Below are positions 1 through 7,203 of a DNA stretch of 64,000 bases, piece by piece (the first letter of the stretch is position 1; every line of letters starts with the position of its first letter). The DNA comes from an uncultured Collinsella sp. (GTDB lineage: Bacteria; Actinomycetota; Coriobacteriia; Coriobacteriales; Coriobacteriaceae). The DNA is taken from positions 1-64,000 of the forward strand of contig URVZ01000001.1 of assembly GCA_900551365.1 (NCBI GenBank), read 5' to 3'. A program made the position numbers and the translations under genes. Below the pieces are notes generated by a model, which was not told where the DNA came from, ran no database searches, and saw only the letters and a program-made list of their open reading frames with translations.

Positions 1-1
1 T

Positions 2-856
2 AAAGTCGTGAACGGGGAGCTTCGGCAGATGCTCAACAGCAAGGAACCCGCAGGGCTGGTGGGCTATGTGGAAAACGGAAGGCTCACCGGGGAGGGCATC
101 GACAAGCTGACCGACACGCTTTCTCACTTCAAGCTGATTCTGGAAAGCGTCCGCGTCAAAAAGGTGCTGCCCTTTGCCACAGCCTCGCTGCGCAACATCG
201 AAAACCGGGACGAAGCGCTTTCTGCGGTGCAAAAGACCTGCGGCTGGCGCGTGCGCGTGCTCAGCGGGCTGGAAGAGGCGATGTGCGATTATTACGGCGC
301 GTCGCGCCTGTTTCACACGGCGGACGGGCTGCTGTGCGATGTGGGCGGCGGCAGCACGGAGCTGGTGTTCTTCAAGGACAACAAGGTGCTGCTGGCGCGG
401 TCGCTGCCCATCGGGTCGCTGAATATGTTCACCGCGCACGTCAGGGACATACTGCCCCGCAAAAAAGAGCTGGCGGAGATCGAGGCGGAGATGAACGCCC
501 GGCTGGCCGCGCTGCCCTTGCCGCCGGAGATGGCGGGCAAGCCCCTGATTCTCTGCGGCGTGGGCGGTACGGCTCGGGCGCTGCGCAAGGTGAGCGATAA
601 GCTGCTGGGCGGCGCGGAGCAGGAGGGCGTGCCCTGCAAGCGCATCACGCGCGTGCGGCGGATGCTCGAAACCGACCGCGAAGTTCTCAAAGGCGCGGTG
701 CTCAAATGCGCGCCCGACCGGCTGCACACCTTTCTGCCCGGCACGGCGCTGCTCGAGGCCGTGGCGCGGAATTACGGCTGCACCGAGTTCCGCGTCAGCC
801 CCCACGGCGTGCGGGAAGGCTACTTGATGACCAATCTGGAGGGAGAGCATGATTAG
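2..856 (+). CDS. ppx: Exopolyphosphatase, Ppx/GppA family (5' end missing)
   Basis: Hydrolyses terminal phosphates of polyphosphate (or pppGpp in GppA relatives) in the cytoplasm. The frame is open to the left edge, so the first 20 or so residues, with the first phosphate-binding loop of this actin-like ATPase fold, are missing. The second loop is clear as DVGGGSTEL, about 111 residues after the GTG at position 8; a GVGGTARAL segment follows further on. The stop overlaps the ppk start by 8 bases, a common ppx-ppk arrangement. Codon use (many CGG, GAA, GCG) differs from both the phage and the chromosome to the right. Family assignment is firm; the exact substrate is not. Confidence 0.85.
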   Translation, partial: KVVNGELRQMLNSKEPAGLVGYVENGRLTGEGIDKLTDTLSHFKLILESVRVKKVLPFATASLRNIENRDEALSAVQKTCGWRVRVLSGLEEAMCDYYGASRLFHTADGLLCDVGGGSTELVFFKDNKVLLARSLPIGSLNMFTAHVRDILPRKKELAEIEAEMNARLAALPLPPEMAGKPLILCGVGGTARALRKVSDKLLGGAEQEGVPCKRITRVRRMLETDREVLKGAVLKCAPDRLHTFLPGTALLEAVARNYGCTEFRVSPHGVREGYLMTNLEGEHD

Positions 857-1115
857 GAGTTACACGCAGAACCGCGAGCTGAGCTGGCTGCGATTCAACG
901 AACGGGTGCTGCAGGAGGCCGCGGACGAAACCGTGCCGCTGCTCGAGCGGCTCAAGTTCATATCCATTTTTACCAGCAATCTGGACGAATTTTTCATGAT
1001 CCGCGTGGGATCGCTGTACGATCTGGCCGCGATGAAGAAGGACGCGGCGGACGGCAAAACCGGCATGACCGCCCAGCAGCAGCTGGACGTGTACGACGAG
1101 GACATCCCGTTCTGA
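849..1115 (+). pseudogene. ppk: Polyphosphate kinase N-terminal fragment, fused to an SSB-like tail
   Basis: Residues 1 to about 80 match the N-terminal domain of PPK1, which builds polyphosphate from [20 protein letters not shown], then a segment containing [12 protein letters not shown] real PPK1 is about 700 residues, but this frame ends after 88. The last residues, YDEDIPF followed by stop, do not fit PPK1 and match the acidic tip of single-stranded DNA-binding proteins. The reading frame is therefore a fusion created at roughly 1075-1092. No second half of ppk appears anywhere in the window, so a simple insertion into ppk is not supported. Chimeric assembly is the simplest reading; true recombination is the alternative. 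Confidence 0.85.
1092..1115 (+). pseudogene. ssb: 3' end of a phage single-stranded DNA-binding protein gene
   Basis: The codons for YDEDIPF-stop match the conserved C-terminal tip (D/E-rich, ending IPF) through which SSB recruits replication and repair partners. Only these few codons remain; the OB-fold domain would lie to the left but is replaced by ppk sequence. The next phage gene starts on this stop codon (TGATG), so this is probably where genuine phage sequence begins. The short length keeps the call tentative. Confidence 0.6.
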
Positions 1116-1225
1116 TGGGGCGCTTACCCGACACCATCCGTGACCACTGGGAGGCGGCCCTTTTCGCCGCCTCCTTCTCCGCGGGTTTCCTGTTCTTCTC
1201 TTCGCTTCTTTGGGGGTGGTTCTGA
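1115..1225 (+). CDS. Small membrane protein, 36 residues
   Basis: A short frame starting on the previous stop (TGATG) and ending on the next start (TGATG), so it is translationally coupled on both sides. It has a charged N-terminus (MGRLPDTIRDHWE) and one strongly hydrophobic segment rich in Phe, Ala, Ser and Leu, ending WGWF, so it is probably a single-pass membrane peptide. Function unknown. The double overlap is the main reason to think it is translated. Confidence 0.5.
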   Translation: MGRLPDTIRDHWEAALFAASFSAGFLFFSSLLWGWF

Positions 1226-2094
1226 TGGCAAGCAAGTTCACGTGGTTCCCGAAGCTCACCGCCGCCCTCGAGCGCGTGCCGGAGGGGCCGCGCGGGGAGC
1301 TGTGCTGGGCCATCATCCAGTACGGCACCAACGGCATCGAGCCGGAGTTCGCCGACTGGGCGCTCAGTGCCGTGTTCGAGAGCCTCCGCGAGGACATCGA
1401 CAACAGCCTCGCCGCCCGCAACAAGAACAAGGGCGGCAGGCCGCCGAAGTCCAGTAAGGCCGAAACGGGGGTTTCGGAGGATGCGGAAACCTCGGAAACG
1501 GGGGTTTCGGAAAACGGAAACGGGGGTTTCGAGGTTTCGGAAACTACCGAAACGGGGGTTTCGGAACCTGAAAACCCCTCCTTATATACCAATCCATACC
1601 AGTCCATACCAAGCCAGGCCATTCCAGTGCAGGGCAGTGCGGACGCGTGCGCCGCGCCCGAGGGCTTCGAGCCGCCGACCGCCGAGGAGGTCGCCGCGTA
1701 CTTCGGGGCCAACTGCCTGAACGGCGACCCACAGGCGTTCTTCGACTTCTACGCGTCGCAGGGCTGGCGCAAGTCCAACGGCATGCCTATCTCGGACTGG
1801 CAGCCGCAGGCCCGGCAGTGGCACCGCCGCCAGCGCGAGCTCGACGCCGAGGCCCGCAGCCGCGGCAAGCCCATCTCCTCGGAGGTCGAGGCCGCCACGT
1901 TCAGGCCGACCAGGACGCCAGAGGAGGCGCTGGCCGAGCAGGAGCGCCGGTGGGCGTCCGAGCACCCGGGCATCGACCCGGCCAAGGTCGAGGCCCCGCG
2001 GGGCACGACCGCGGGCAGGGCGGAGTTCGGGCTGTACCAGGACGCGCGGAGGCTGCTGGCCGCACGCGCCGCGTGCGAGGGGAGACCCCGATGA
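1225..2094 (+). CDS. Phage replication protein, DUF6291-like N-terminus
   Basis: The N-terminal 75 residues (MASKFTWFPKL, then the AIIQYGTNGIEPEF segment and a NKGGRPPK end) resemble phage replication-module proteins with a DUF6291-type domain. Residues about 75-125 are a low-complexity linker repeating ETGVSE. The C-terminal part (YFGANCLNGDPQAFFDFYASQGW, with SDWQPQARQW after it) resembles the conserved C-terminus of DnaD-like replication initiators. Start chosen at the ATG coupled to the preceding stop; an in-frame GTG lies 15 bases upstream. Its place right after an SSB remnant and its internal repeats support a role in starting phage DNA replication, but this is inferred. Confidence 0.65.
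   Translation: MASKFTWFPKLTAALERVPEGPRGELCWAIIQYGTNGIEPEFADWALSAVFESLREDIDNSLAARNKNKGGRPPKSSKAETGVSEDAETSETGVSENGNGGFEVSETTETGVSEPENPSLYTNPYQSIPSQAIPVQGSADACAAPEGFEPPTAEEVAAYFGANCLNGDPQAFFDFYASQGWRKSNGMPISDWQPQARQWHRRQRELDAEARSRGKPISSEVEAATFRPTRTPEEALAEQERRWASEHPGIDPAKVEAPRGTTAGRAEFGLYQDARRLLAARAACEGRPR
1462..1564 (+). repeat. Four iteron-like repeats inside the replication gene (candidate origin)
   Basis: GAAACGGGGGTTTCG occurs four times, starting at 1462, 1495, 1517 and 1549. Each copy is an inverted repeat (CGAAAC / GTTTCG around a G-run). A more A/T-rich stretch with CTTATATACC and repeated CCATACCA words follows at 1580-1620. Repeats inside the initiator gene followed by easily melted DNA resemble lambdoid-type origins. 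The same bases encode ETGVSE repeats, so a purely protein-level explanation is possible. Confidence 0.5.
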
Positions 2095-2543
2095 CGGTCG
2101 ACGCGGGAGTCCTCAGGGGCTGGTCCAAGGAGCGCGCCGAGCTGTACGGCAAGCCGCACCTCGGGGCGAGGTACACGCACGACACGGCATACGAGCCGAC
2201 GCAGGCCCGGTGCGCGGTGTGCGGCAGGCGCGCCTCCAACTGCCACCACGTCGCCCGCAGGTCGTGGGGAAAGACGTTCAGGCTCGTCACGCTAAACGGG
2301 GTGTGGGAGCTGCGCAGCCCGCTGTTCGCCCTGTGCGGCTCCGGCACGACCGGGTGCCACGGGAAGTTCCACGACGGCGGCCTCAGGGCCGAGTGGGTAT
2401 GGCGCACCGGGGCGGCCGAGGAGGCATGGTGGTCCGGCACGCTGCTCAGGGAGTATCCGCCGCACAGCCCCGACCTCTACGAGTTCGGCTACTGGGCCAT
2501 CACCGACCGTTACGGAAACGAGATCATCCGAGAGGTGAAATGA
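2091..2543 (+). CDS. HNH-like zinc-binding protein
   Basis: 150 residues, starting ATGA on the preceding stop. It contains CAVCGRRASNCHHV and later CGSGTTGCHGKFHDG, that is CxxC, HH and CxxxxxxCHxxxH, in the order expected for a His-Me finger (HNH) fold with a structural zinc site. Phage HNH proteins of this kind are nucleases or DNA-processing proteins. The usual catalytic Asn-His spacing was not verified, so activity is uncertain. Confidence 0.55.
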   Translation: MTVDAGVLRGWSKERAELYGKPHLGARYTHDTAYEPTQARCAVCGRRASNCHHVARRSWGKTFRLVTLNGVWELRSPLFALCGSGTTGCHGKFHDGGLRAEWVWRTGAAEEAWWSGTLLREYPPHSPDLYEFGYWAITDRYGNEIIREVK

Positions 2544-2950
2544 CGATGGAGATAACCAACTGCGAGCAGTACGTGCTCTCCGAGCTTGACTACGAGCAGC
2601 GCCGCAACGAGCGCCTCGCGGCCGAGAACAACAAGCTGGCCAAGCAGCTCGACGCCATGACAAAGAGGGCGAACGGCTACAGCCGGATCATCAACCGCCC
2701 CAAGACGCCCATCGAGGCGCTGGCCGACAAGGTCATGCGCGAGGAGATGCTGACCCGCTTCACCTACGCCGAGGTCACGGACGTCAAGAGCGCGTTCAGC
2801 GGAAGGCTGCTCGACTTCGACGAATGGTGCCACGATGCGATGCGATATGTGGCGCTGGCGGACGACGTCGGCGAGGAGGAGTTCACCCGGTTCATGCACC
2901 GGGACCTCAAGAAGATCTACGACGAGAAGGTGGCCGGATGTTCCAAGTAG
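2540..2950 (+). CDS. Phage protein of unknown function, helical
   Basis: 136 residues, coupled to the previous gene by ATGA. Residues 10-45 look like a coiled coil (YEQRRNERLAAENNKLAKQL); the rest is acidic and helical with no recognised catalytic motif. It lies in the early region between the HNH-like protein and a cysteine-cluster protein. Function not known. Confidence 0.6.
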   Translation: MTMEITNCEQYVLSELDYEQRRNERLAAENNKLAKQLDAMTKRANGYSRIINRPKTPIEALADKVMREEMLTRFTYAEVTDVKSAFSGRLLDFDEWCHDAMRYVALADDVGEEEFTRFMHRDLKKIYDEKVAGCSK

Positions 2951-2987
2951 GGGCCGCCGCCCACGGCAGGGGCGAAGGGGCAGGCCG

Positions 2988-3386
2988 ATGAATGACGAGA
3001 GGGCCGTCGCCGCGGCCATCCACGCCGGGCACCGGAGCGACGACGTGACCGACCTCTACACGGGCGACTGCAGGGGCTGCGGCGAGTGCTGCTCGCGCTT
3101 CCTGCCCGTGAGCCCGTTCGACCGGGTGCGCCTCGAGGCGTACGTGCGCCGGAACGGAATCGAGCCCGCCGAGCCCAGGGCGGAGTGCGACCTGCTGTGC
3201 CCGTACCTGACGGACGGGCGCGAGTGCGCGGTCTACGCCGCTAGGCCCGAGATCTGCCGGGCGTACCGGTGCGACAGGCACAAGAGGGGCGAGCTCGGCA
3301 TGTTCTTCGGCGCGGAGTGCGCCGAGGTGACCGACATGCGCGCGCTCGCGGAATCAATGGCCCGCGATGTCTATGAATGCGAATAG
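2988..3386 (+). CDS. YkgJ-type cysteine-cluster protein
   Basis: 132 residues with CRGCGECCSRF near residue 30 and later CPYL, CAVYAARPEICRAYRC. This matches the YkgJ/CxxCxxCC family, small proteins thought to bind zinc or an Fe-S cluster. Such proteins are widespread but poorly characterised; the role in a phage is unknown. A 37-base gap separates it from the gene before. Confidence 0.65.
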   Translation: MNDERAVAAAIHAGHRSDDVTDLYTGDCRGCGECCSRFLPVSPFDRVRLEAYVRRNGIEPAEPRAECDLLCPYLTDGRECAVYAARPEICRAYRCDRHKRGELGMFFGAECAEVTDMRALAESMARDVYECE

Positions 3387-3408
3387 GAACCGAATGGAAG
3401 GAATACCG

Positions 3409-3687
3409 ATGACCGACGAGAAGAAGACCGGCGAGACGTCCGAGACGCCATACCCCGGGACGCTTAGCTGGGCGGTGACGCGGTTGCTGGAGGCAATCTG
3501 CGATGCCGCGAAGGCCGTCGCCGAGATGCTGTGGGAGAGCATCTCGCGCGTGTTCCGAGACACCCGCCGTCTCATGAGGAAGCTCGCGAAGGCGCTCGAC
3601 CCGAAGTGGCGGCGCCGTCGCCGTCGCGCACTCGCCCGCTCGCGCCGTAACAACCTGCACCTGAAGAGCATCGGGAGGTGCCGGTGA
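3409..3687 (+). CDS. Small basic phage protein
   Basis: 92 residues, started at the ATG after GGAAGGA. An acidic N-terminus is followed by an amphipathic helix (LEAICDAAKAVAEMLWESI) and a very basic tail (KWRRRRRR, then ALARSRR), which could bind nucleic acid. No family recognised. The stop overlaps the next start. Confidence 0.5.
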   Translation: MTDEKKTGETSETPYPGTLSWAVTRLLEAICDAAKAVAEMLWESISRVFRDTRRLMRKLAKALDPKWRRRRRRALARSRRNNLHLKSIGRCR

Positions 3688-3899
3688 TGGGAGAGAGGCC
3701 GGACATCTACGCGGACGGGCTCCGGGAGGAGCGCTGCGAGAACTGCTTGTACTGCGGCGCGACGGTGCTGCACTCCATCCACGGCGTTGAGCGCACCGAG
3801 TACGAGTGCATGCGGCGCCCGGAGTTCGTCCACAGGACGCAGGGGCTCGCCAGGTGCAACTACTGGACAGACGCGAGCTACGAGACCGGGGAGGACTAA
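3687..3899 (+). CDS. Small cysteine-rich phage protein
   Basis: 70 residues, with CENCLYCG near the N-terminus and two more cysteines (ECMRRPEF, RCNYW), so a single zinc site is likely. Start chosen at the ATG on the previous stop behind GGGAGGTG. No family recognised. It overlaps the MazG-like gene by one base (TAATG). Confidence 0.5.
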   Translation: MGERPDIYADGLREERCENCLYCGATVLHSIHGVERTEYECMRRPEFVHRTQGLARCNYWTDASYETGED

Positions 3900-4174
3900 T
3901 GGCCAACTATTCGATCTGCACGCAGACGTTCGACATCGGCGACGAGCCGAAGGCCAAGGCGCTCAAGCCGCTGGAGGAGGCCGCCGAGGTGTTCGGCGCG
4001 TGGCAGAACCGCTGCGACGAGGACGTGGTCGACGAGCTCGCCGACTGCATCCAGGCTTGCACCAACATGATGGCGTGGATGGGCCTCACGCAGCAGGACG
4101 TGGACGACGCGATGCTGCGCTGCCTCAAGCGCAACAGGGACAGGGGGAGGTTGGATGCTCCATGGCTTGCGTAG
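3899..4174 (+). CDS. MazG-like nucleotide pyrophosphohydrolase
   Basis: 91 residues containing LEEAAEVFGAW and, after a helix, DELADCIQAC: the ExxE ... ExxD metal-binding pattern of the all-alpha NTP pyrophosphatase (MazG) superfamily. These enzymes hydrolyse NTPs or dNTPs to monophosphates; phage versions are thought to clean up nucleotides or affect alarmone levels. The protein is about the size of one MazG domain. Substrate cannot be read from sequence. Confidence 0.7.
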   Translation: MANYSICTQTFDIGDEPKAKALKPLEEAAEVFGAWQNRCDEDVVDELADCIQACTNMMAWMGLTQQDVDDAMLRCLKRNRDRGRLDAPWLA

Positions 4175-4590
4175 AGCTGCCAAAGGACGCGACAGGCCTC
4201 GAGATTCCGCTTGATACCGAGGTGCTGTACGACATGTGCGGAACAAAGGTGAGCGTGAAGGAGTTCCTATACAGAACGTTGGTGGAGAGCCATAGAACCG
4301 AATGGACGATTGAAGCCCAGTACGAAGGCAACTTTTACAACAACAGCTTCAAGCCGAAGGACATGCACCTCACTCCGCCAGACACATGGGAGAAGCTGGA
4401 AGAGGACTTGCAACGAATCACCGCTGATCCGACAGAATGGTTCTGCATGTATGCAGGACGCGACAAGCGCGATACCGGCTGCCATGGCAGCTGTTGTAAC
4501 TGTAAGTTCTTCAAAGACAACATGCCTTGCGAGAGGCAAGCGGTTTTGGACATCGTATCCCGCATCCGCAAGCTGAGGGGTGAGGACTGA
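4162..4590 (+). CDS. Phage protein with PPDTWEKLEED motif and cysteine cluster
   Basis: 142 residues. The segment TPPDTWEKLEEDLQR, then a Cys-rich stretch (CHGSCCNCKFFKDN with CERQ after it) and a terminal helix with RIRKL, fits a recurrent family of coriobacterial and actinobacterial phage proteins of unknown function. The cysteines suggest a zinc site. It overlaps the MazG-like gene by 13 bases and the HTH gene by one. G+C is lower than in the genes upstream. Confidence 0.5.
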   Translation: MACVELPKDATGLEIPLDTEVLYDMCGTKVSVKEFLYRTLVESHRTEWTIEAQYEGNFYNNSFKPKDMHLTPPDTWEKLEEDLQRITADPTEWFCMYAGRDKRDTGCHGSCCNCKFFKDNMPCERQAVLDIVSRIRKLRGED

Positions 4591-5039
4591 TGAAGCGACA
4601 GAAGACCGTAAGGCCATACTGCGACCGAGTGAGCGAGCGCGAGCGGCGAGATATCGTGACTGCGCTACGGAACATCGTGTTTCTCGAAGATGACGAGACA
4701 GGTGAGGAGTACTGCGAGGTCAACGACATTCTTGATGCTCTCGACGTGCACACTGACGTCGATTGGACTCTTGGCCGCGATGAAGTCGAACGCCTTATCG
4801 ACATAGTGAGCGTTCCACAGACCGGACCGAGGAAGTACAAGCTCAATACCAAGACACTGCGCGAATGGATGAAAAGGACGCATACGACGCAGGCCGAGCT
4901 GGCAAAGATGGTCGGCGTCGCGGCCTGCATGCCGAACCAATGGCTCAACGGCGTGAAGGAGCCGCGAATGAGCTCGATGCTCAATCTCGCGGACGCGACC
5001 GGGATAAGCGTTTATGACCTTATGGAGGTTGACGAATGA
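4590..5039 (+). CDS. HTH (XRE-type) DNA-binding protein
   Basis: 149 residues. The C-terminal half has an XRE-like helix-turn-helix: LREWMKRTHTTQAELAKMVG, then NQWLNGVKEPRMSSMLNLAD. The N-terminal half contains SERERRDIVTALRN and VERLIDI, a diverged copy of the module shared by the genes at 5582, 5775 and 6126. It could regulate early phage genes. No CI-like protease or dimer domain is seen, so it is probably not the main repressor. Confidence 0.6.
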   Translation: MKRQKTVRPYCDRVSERERRDIVTALRNIVFLEDDETGEEYCEVNDILDALDVHTDVDWTLGRDEVERLIDIVSVPQTGPRKYKLNTKTLREWMKRTHTTQAELAKMVGVAACMPNQWLNGVKEPRMSSMLNLADATGISVYDLMEVDE

Positions 5040-5083
5040 TTACCGATAAAGAGCGCCGCGAGGTGGGGACGAAGGAGGTCTAG
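5036..5083 (+). pseudogene. Truncated remnant of the ERREVAxxLR family (15 residues)
   Basis: ATG on the preceding stop encodes MITDKERREVGTKEV-stop. The first ten residues match the starts of the neighbouring paralogues (SEERREMAENLR, NDEERKRAVAELR, SDEERYEVAEELR). It stops just before the conserved LR and is directly followed by the RBS of the next gene, so it looks like the stump of a deleted copy. It could instead be a short leader peptide. Confidence 0.35.
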
Positions 5084-5085
5084 CC

Positions 5086-5595
5086 ATGGCATACAGCGAC
5101 TACGGCGCGTTCGTGTACCTCAACGGCGAGCGCAGAACCGACAAGGAGGACGTAGGCGTATACGACACCGACGAGGGTTCCCTGCCTACTGGACTCCGCG
5201 TGTACGCGAACATCATGAAGCACCATGACGGATTCGAGTGGTTCGAGTTCTCGCACCATGGAGTCATGGGCGACGGCAATGTCCGCGTCGGGTGCTACAA
5301 GCAGGGTTGGCCGGAGGTCTACGAGTGGGAGGACGGCGAGGACAAGCCGACCATATACACGTTCGATGCCCTTTCCCGCAGGTTCGGGTGGGACGGTTAC
5401 GAGGAGTACGGCGACACGAGGTACGCCGCAGACGAGTACGACGAGGAGTTCGACTTCCTTGGATGGCACTTCCACTTCTGGGGCGACGATACCGGCGGTA
5501 CTCCGAGGTACGGGGCGACCATGAGCCGCGACGGAGAGACCTGGGAGTGCGACTACGACTGTATGTTTGGAGCTGGTTTCGATGACATTCACTAG
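5086..5595 (+). CDS. Acidic phage protein of unknown function
   Basis: 169 residues, very acidic and rich in Trp and Tyr (EWFEFSHHG, VYEWEDGED, GWHFHFWGDD). Start is the ATG behind GAAGGAGG. No domain recognised. Strong negative charge could suit a DNA-mimic or anti-host role, but that is speculation. It overlaps the following gene by 14 bases. Confidence 0.55.
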   Translation: MAYSDYGAFVYLNGERRTDKEDVGVYDTDEGSLPTGLRVYANIMKHHDGFEWFEFSHHGVMGDGNVRVGCYKQGWPEVYEWEDGEDKPTIYTFDALSRRFGWDGYEEYGDTRYAADEYDEEFDFLGWHFHFWGDDTGGTPRYGATMSRDGETWECDYDCMFGAGFDDIH

Positions 5596-5782
5596 CGAAG
5601 AGCGACGCGAGATGGCTGAGAACCTGCGACACCTGACCATCGGCCACTCCATCCAGTACAAGGAGCAGTTCTTCGACGAGCTTGCCGAGGTGGTGGTCGG
5701 CTTCGAGGACTACCATGACTTCGATGTTGTCCTCGATAAGCTCGCTGATCTCATTGACCCGGAAGGGGGAGACGATGATTAA
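5582..5782 (+). CDS. Small phage protein, ERREVAxxLR / LADLIDP family
   Basis: 66 residues. It starts MTFTSEERREMAENLRHL and ends with DKLADLIDPEGGDDD; the two ends match the N-terminal module of the next two genes. This copy has no zinc ribbon. Start chosen at the ATG inside the previous gene; an upstream in-frame start has no better RBS. Function unknown. Confidence 0.5.
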   Translation: MTFTSEERREMAENLRHLTIGHSIQYKEQFFDELAEVVVGFEDYHDFDVVLDKLADLIDPEGGDDD

Positions 5783-6065
5783 CGACGAGGAGCGCAAGCG
5801 AGCGGTGGCTGAGTTGCGCGAAGCATCGACCGGGGCATACCGCCACGTTGATTCACTCGACGTGATTGCAAACTCAATCGGCGTCGAGGTGGACGGCAAG
5901 TTCATTCACGAGGTTGAGAACGAGACGTACGCGGCCCTTGCAGACCTAATCGACCGTCCGACATGTCACAACGTCGCCGACTACACCAAGGAATCATTCA
6001 AGTGCTCAGAGTGCGGGTGCCGCGTGCTGGTGCCCGGCGCAGGCCGGACGGTGTGCTCGTCGTGA
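5775..6065 (+). pseudogene. ERREVAxxLR family protein with zinc ribbon cut by a frameshift
   Basis: 96 residues: N-terminal NDEERKRAVAELREAS, then ALADLIDRPTCH, then CSECGCRV, the first half of a zinc ribbon. The frame stops before the second CxxC. That second half (WYSCPVCGAVV) is found just downstream in the -1 frame at 6062-6133. The intact ancestor was probably about 120 residues. Because the copy at 6126 keeps both CxxC pairs in one frame, a frameshift mutation is the simplest view; programmed slippage is not excluded. Confidence 0.5.
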
Positions 6066-6133
6066 CCTCCGAGGCGTTCCCAGTCGACTGGTACTCATGC
6101 CCGGTCTGCGGGGCGGTGGTCCTCGATGGCTAG
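6062..6133 (+). pseudogene. Out-of-frame second half of the zinc ribbon
   Basis: A 23-codon frame starting with GTG inside the previous gene's end and containing CPVCGAVV. Together with CSECGCRV upstream this makes a four-cysteine zinc ribbon, CxxC-x(n)-CxxC. It overlaps the ATG of the next gene. There is no convincing RBS of its own, so it is best read as the detached C-terminus of the 5775 gene. Confidence 0.4.
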
Positions 6134-6812
6134 CGACGAAGAGCGCTATGAGGTGGCCGAAGAGCTACGCAGGCAGGCGGCGTACAGCAGCGGTTCGCTT
6201 GGCGAGTGGTGGCAGCGCCTACAGGAGACAGTGACCGGCGAAGTTGACTTCGCCAACCCACAGGTGACATACCGAGCAATTGCCGACCTCATCGAGCCGA
6301 AGCCCGTCACCGGCGCTACCTCGGACGGCTTCCACACGTTCGACGAGCTTTACCGCCACAGGGCCGTCCTGTTCTCGTTTATCGTGACGTGCTTCCCCGG
6401 AGCCTCGTGGAAGTCCAGGCGGCATCATGACGGGGCCATGTACGACGGAATGTTCATCGTCGGCATCGAGACGCCCTAGGGGCAGGCGACGTACCACTAC
6501 GACGTCGACAAATGCTGGGACATGTTCCCGTGCGAAGAGCTCGACCGTGCGCCGGAGTGGGACGGGCACACGCCGGACCAGGCAATCGAGCGCATTGAGC
6601 GCCTCGCACAGAGGCTCACCGATGCACGCGGCGGCGAGAGGACTGAAATCATGTCCTGTTGGAACGTCTACGACGACATGGCATACGGCTCGTGCGACAA
6701 CGGCTTCCTGTGCTCGGTCTGCGGATGCAAGGTCGAGGACGAGGAGCACTACCGAGTGAGCGGCGTCTGGAACTTCTGCCCACAGTGCGGGAGGACGGTC
6801 GTGAAGCCATGA
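6126..6812 (+). pseudogene. ERREVAxxLR family zinc-ribbon protein interrupted by an in-frame TAG
   Basis: The frame opens with MASDEERYEVAEELRRQ and IADLIEP, continues to GMFIVGIETP, meets TAG at 6477-6479, then carries on in the same frame (GQATYHYDV, then ELDRAPEWDGHTPDQAIERI) to a complete zinc ribbon (CSVCGCKV ... CPQCGRTV). The sequence on both sides reads as one protein of about 228 residues. GAG or CAG to TAG is a one-base change. Many phage genes here end in TAG, so general amber recoding is not supported. The two pieces could be separately translated; an ATG occurs at 6522. Function unknown. Confidence 0.55.
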
Positions 6813-7030
6813 GTGCGGAGTACGTGCTGGACGCAGAGAAAATCGCCCACTGGAGAGTCGACAACCACGTCCCGCTCAAGCAGCTGGCGCGTGAGGCCGG
6901 TGTGAACCTCAGTAGCCTGAGCCACGCCATCCGCGACAGCAGGGAAGTGAAGATGAACCTGCTGCTCAATCTGGCGGAGGCGATGGGCGAAGACCCGCGC
7001 GACATCGTGAGGAAGAAGGTGGAGAGATGA
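6809..7030 (+). CDS. Small HTH (XRE-type) protein
   Basis: 73 residues, coupled to the gene before by ATGA. KIAHWRVDNHVPLKQLAREAG, then LSSLSHAIRD and MNLLLNLAEAMGED, fits a compact XRE-like helix-turn-helix (tryptophan-swap type loop between helices). It probably binds phage DNA. It resembles the HTH part of the 4590 gene. Confidence 0.65.
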   Translation: MSAEYVLDAEKIAHWRVDNHVPLKQLAREAGVNLSSLSHAIRDSREVKMNLLLNLAEAMGEDPRDIVRKKVER

Positions 7031-7203
7031 AATTCGAGATCACGCAGACCCACGTCGTGGACATTCCCGACGAGGAGCTCGACGCGGACAGGCCGCTCGA
7101 GGAGATTATGGAGGAGATAGAGGACAACGCGCACTGGTACGTCGAGATGTACGCGTGCGAGTCCTGGTGCGAGGAGGTGAACCGCCTTGGCCGCCAGCTA
7201 TAA
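7027..7203 (+). CDS. Small acidic phage protein, 58 residues
   Basis: ATGA-coupled to the HTH gene. Starts MKFEITQTHVVDIPDEEL and is rich in Glu and Asp, ending with WCEEVNRLGRQL. The opening resembles small phage proteins whose first strand ends in DIPDEEL. Function unknown. Confidence 0.5.
   Translation: MKFEITQTHVVDIPDEELDADRPLEEIMEEIEDNAHWYVEMYACESWCEEVNRLGRQL

Noticed and set aside
849..1115. Prophage insertion into ppk as the cause of the truncation
   Set aside because: The rest of ppk does not reappear after the phage right end at 30,609, and the broken frame continues into SSB codons rather than an att site or integrase.
1462..1564. CRISPR-like array
   Set aside because: Repeats are 15-16 bases with short irregular gaps inside a coding frame; no cas genes are near.
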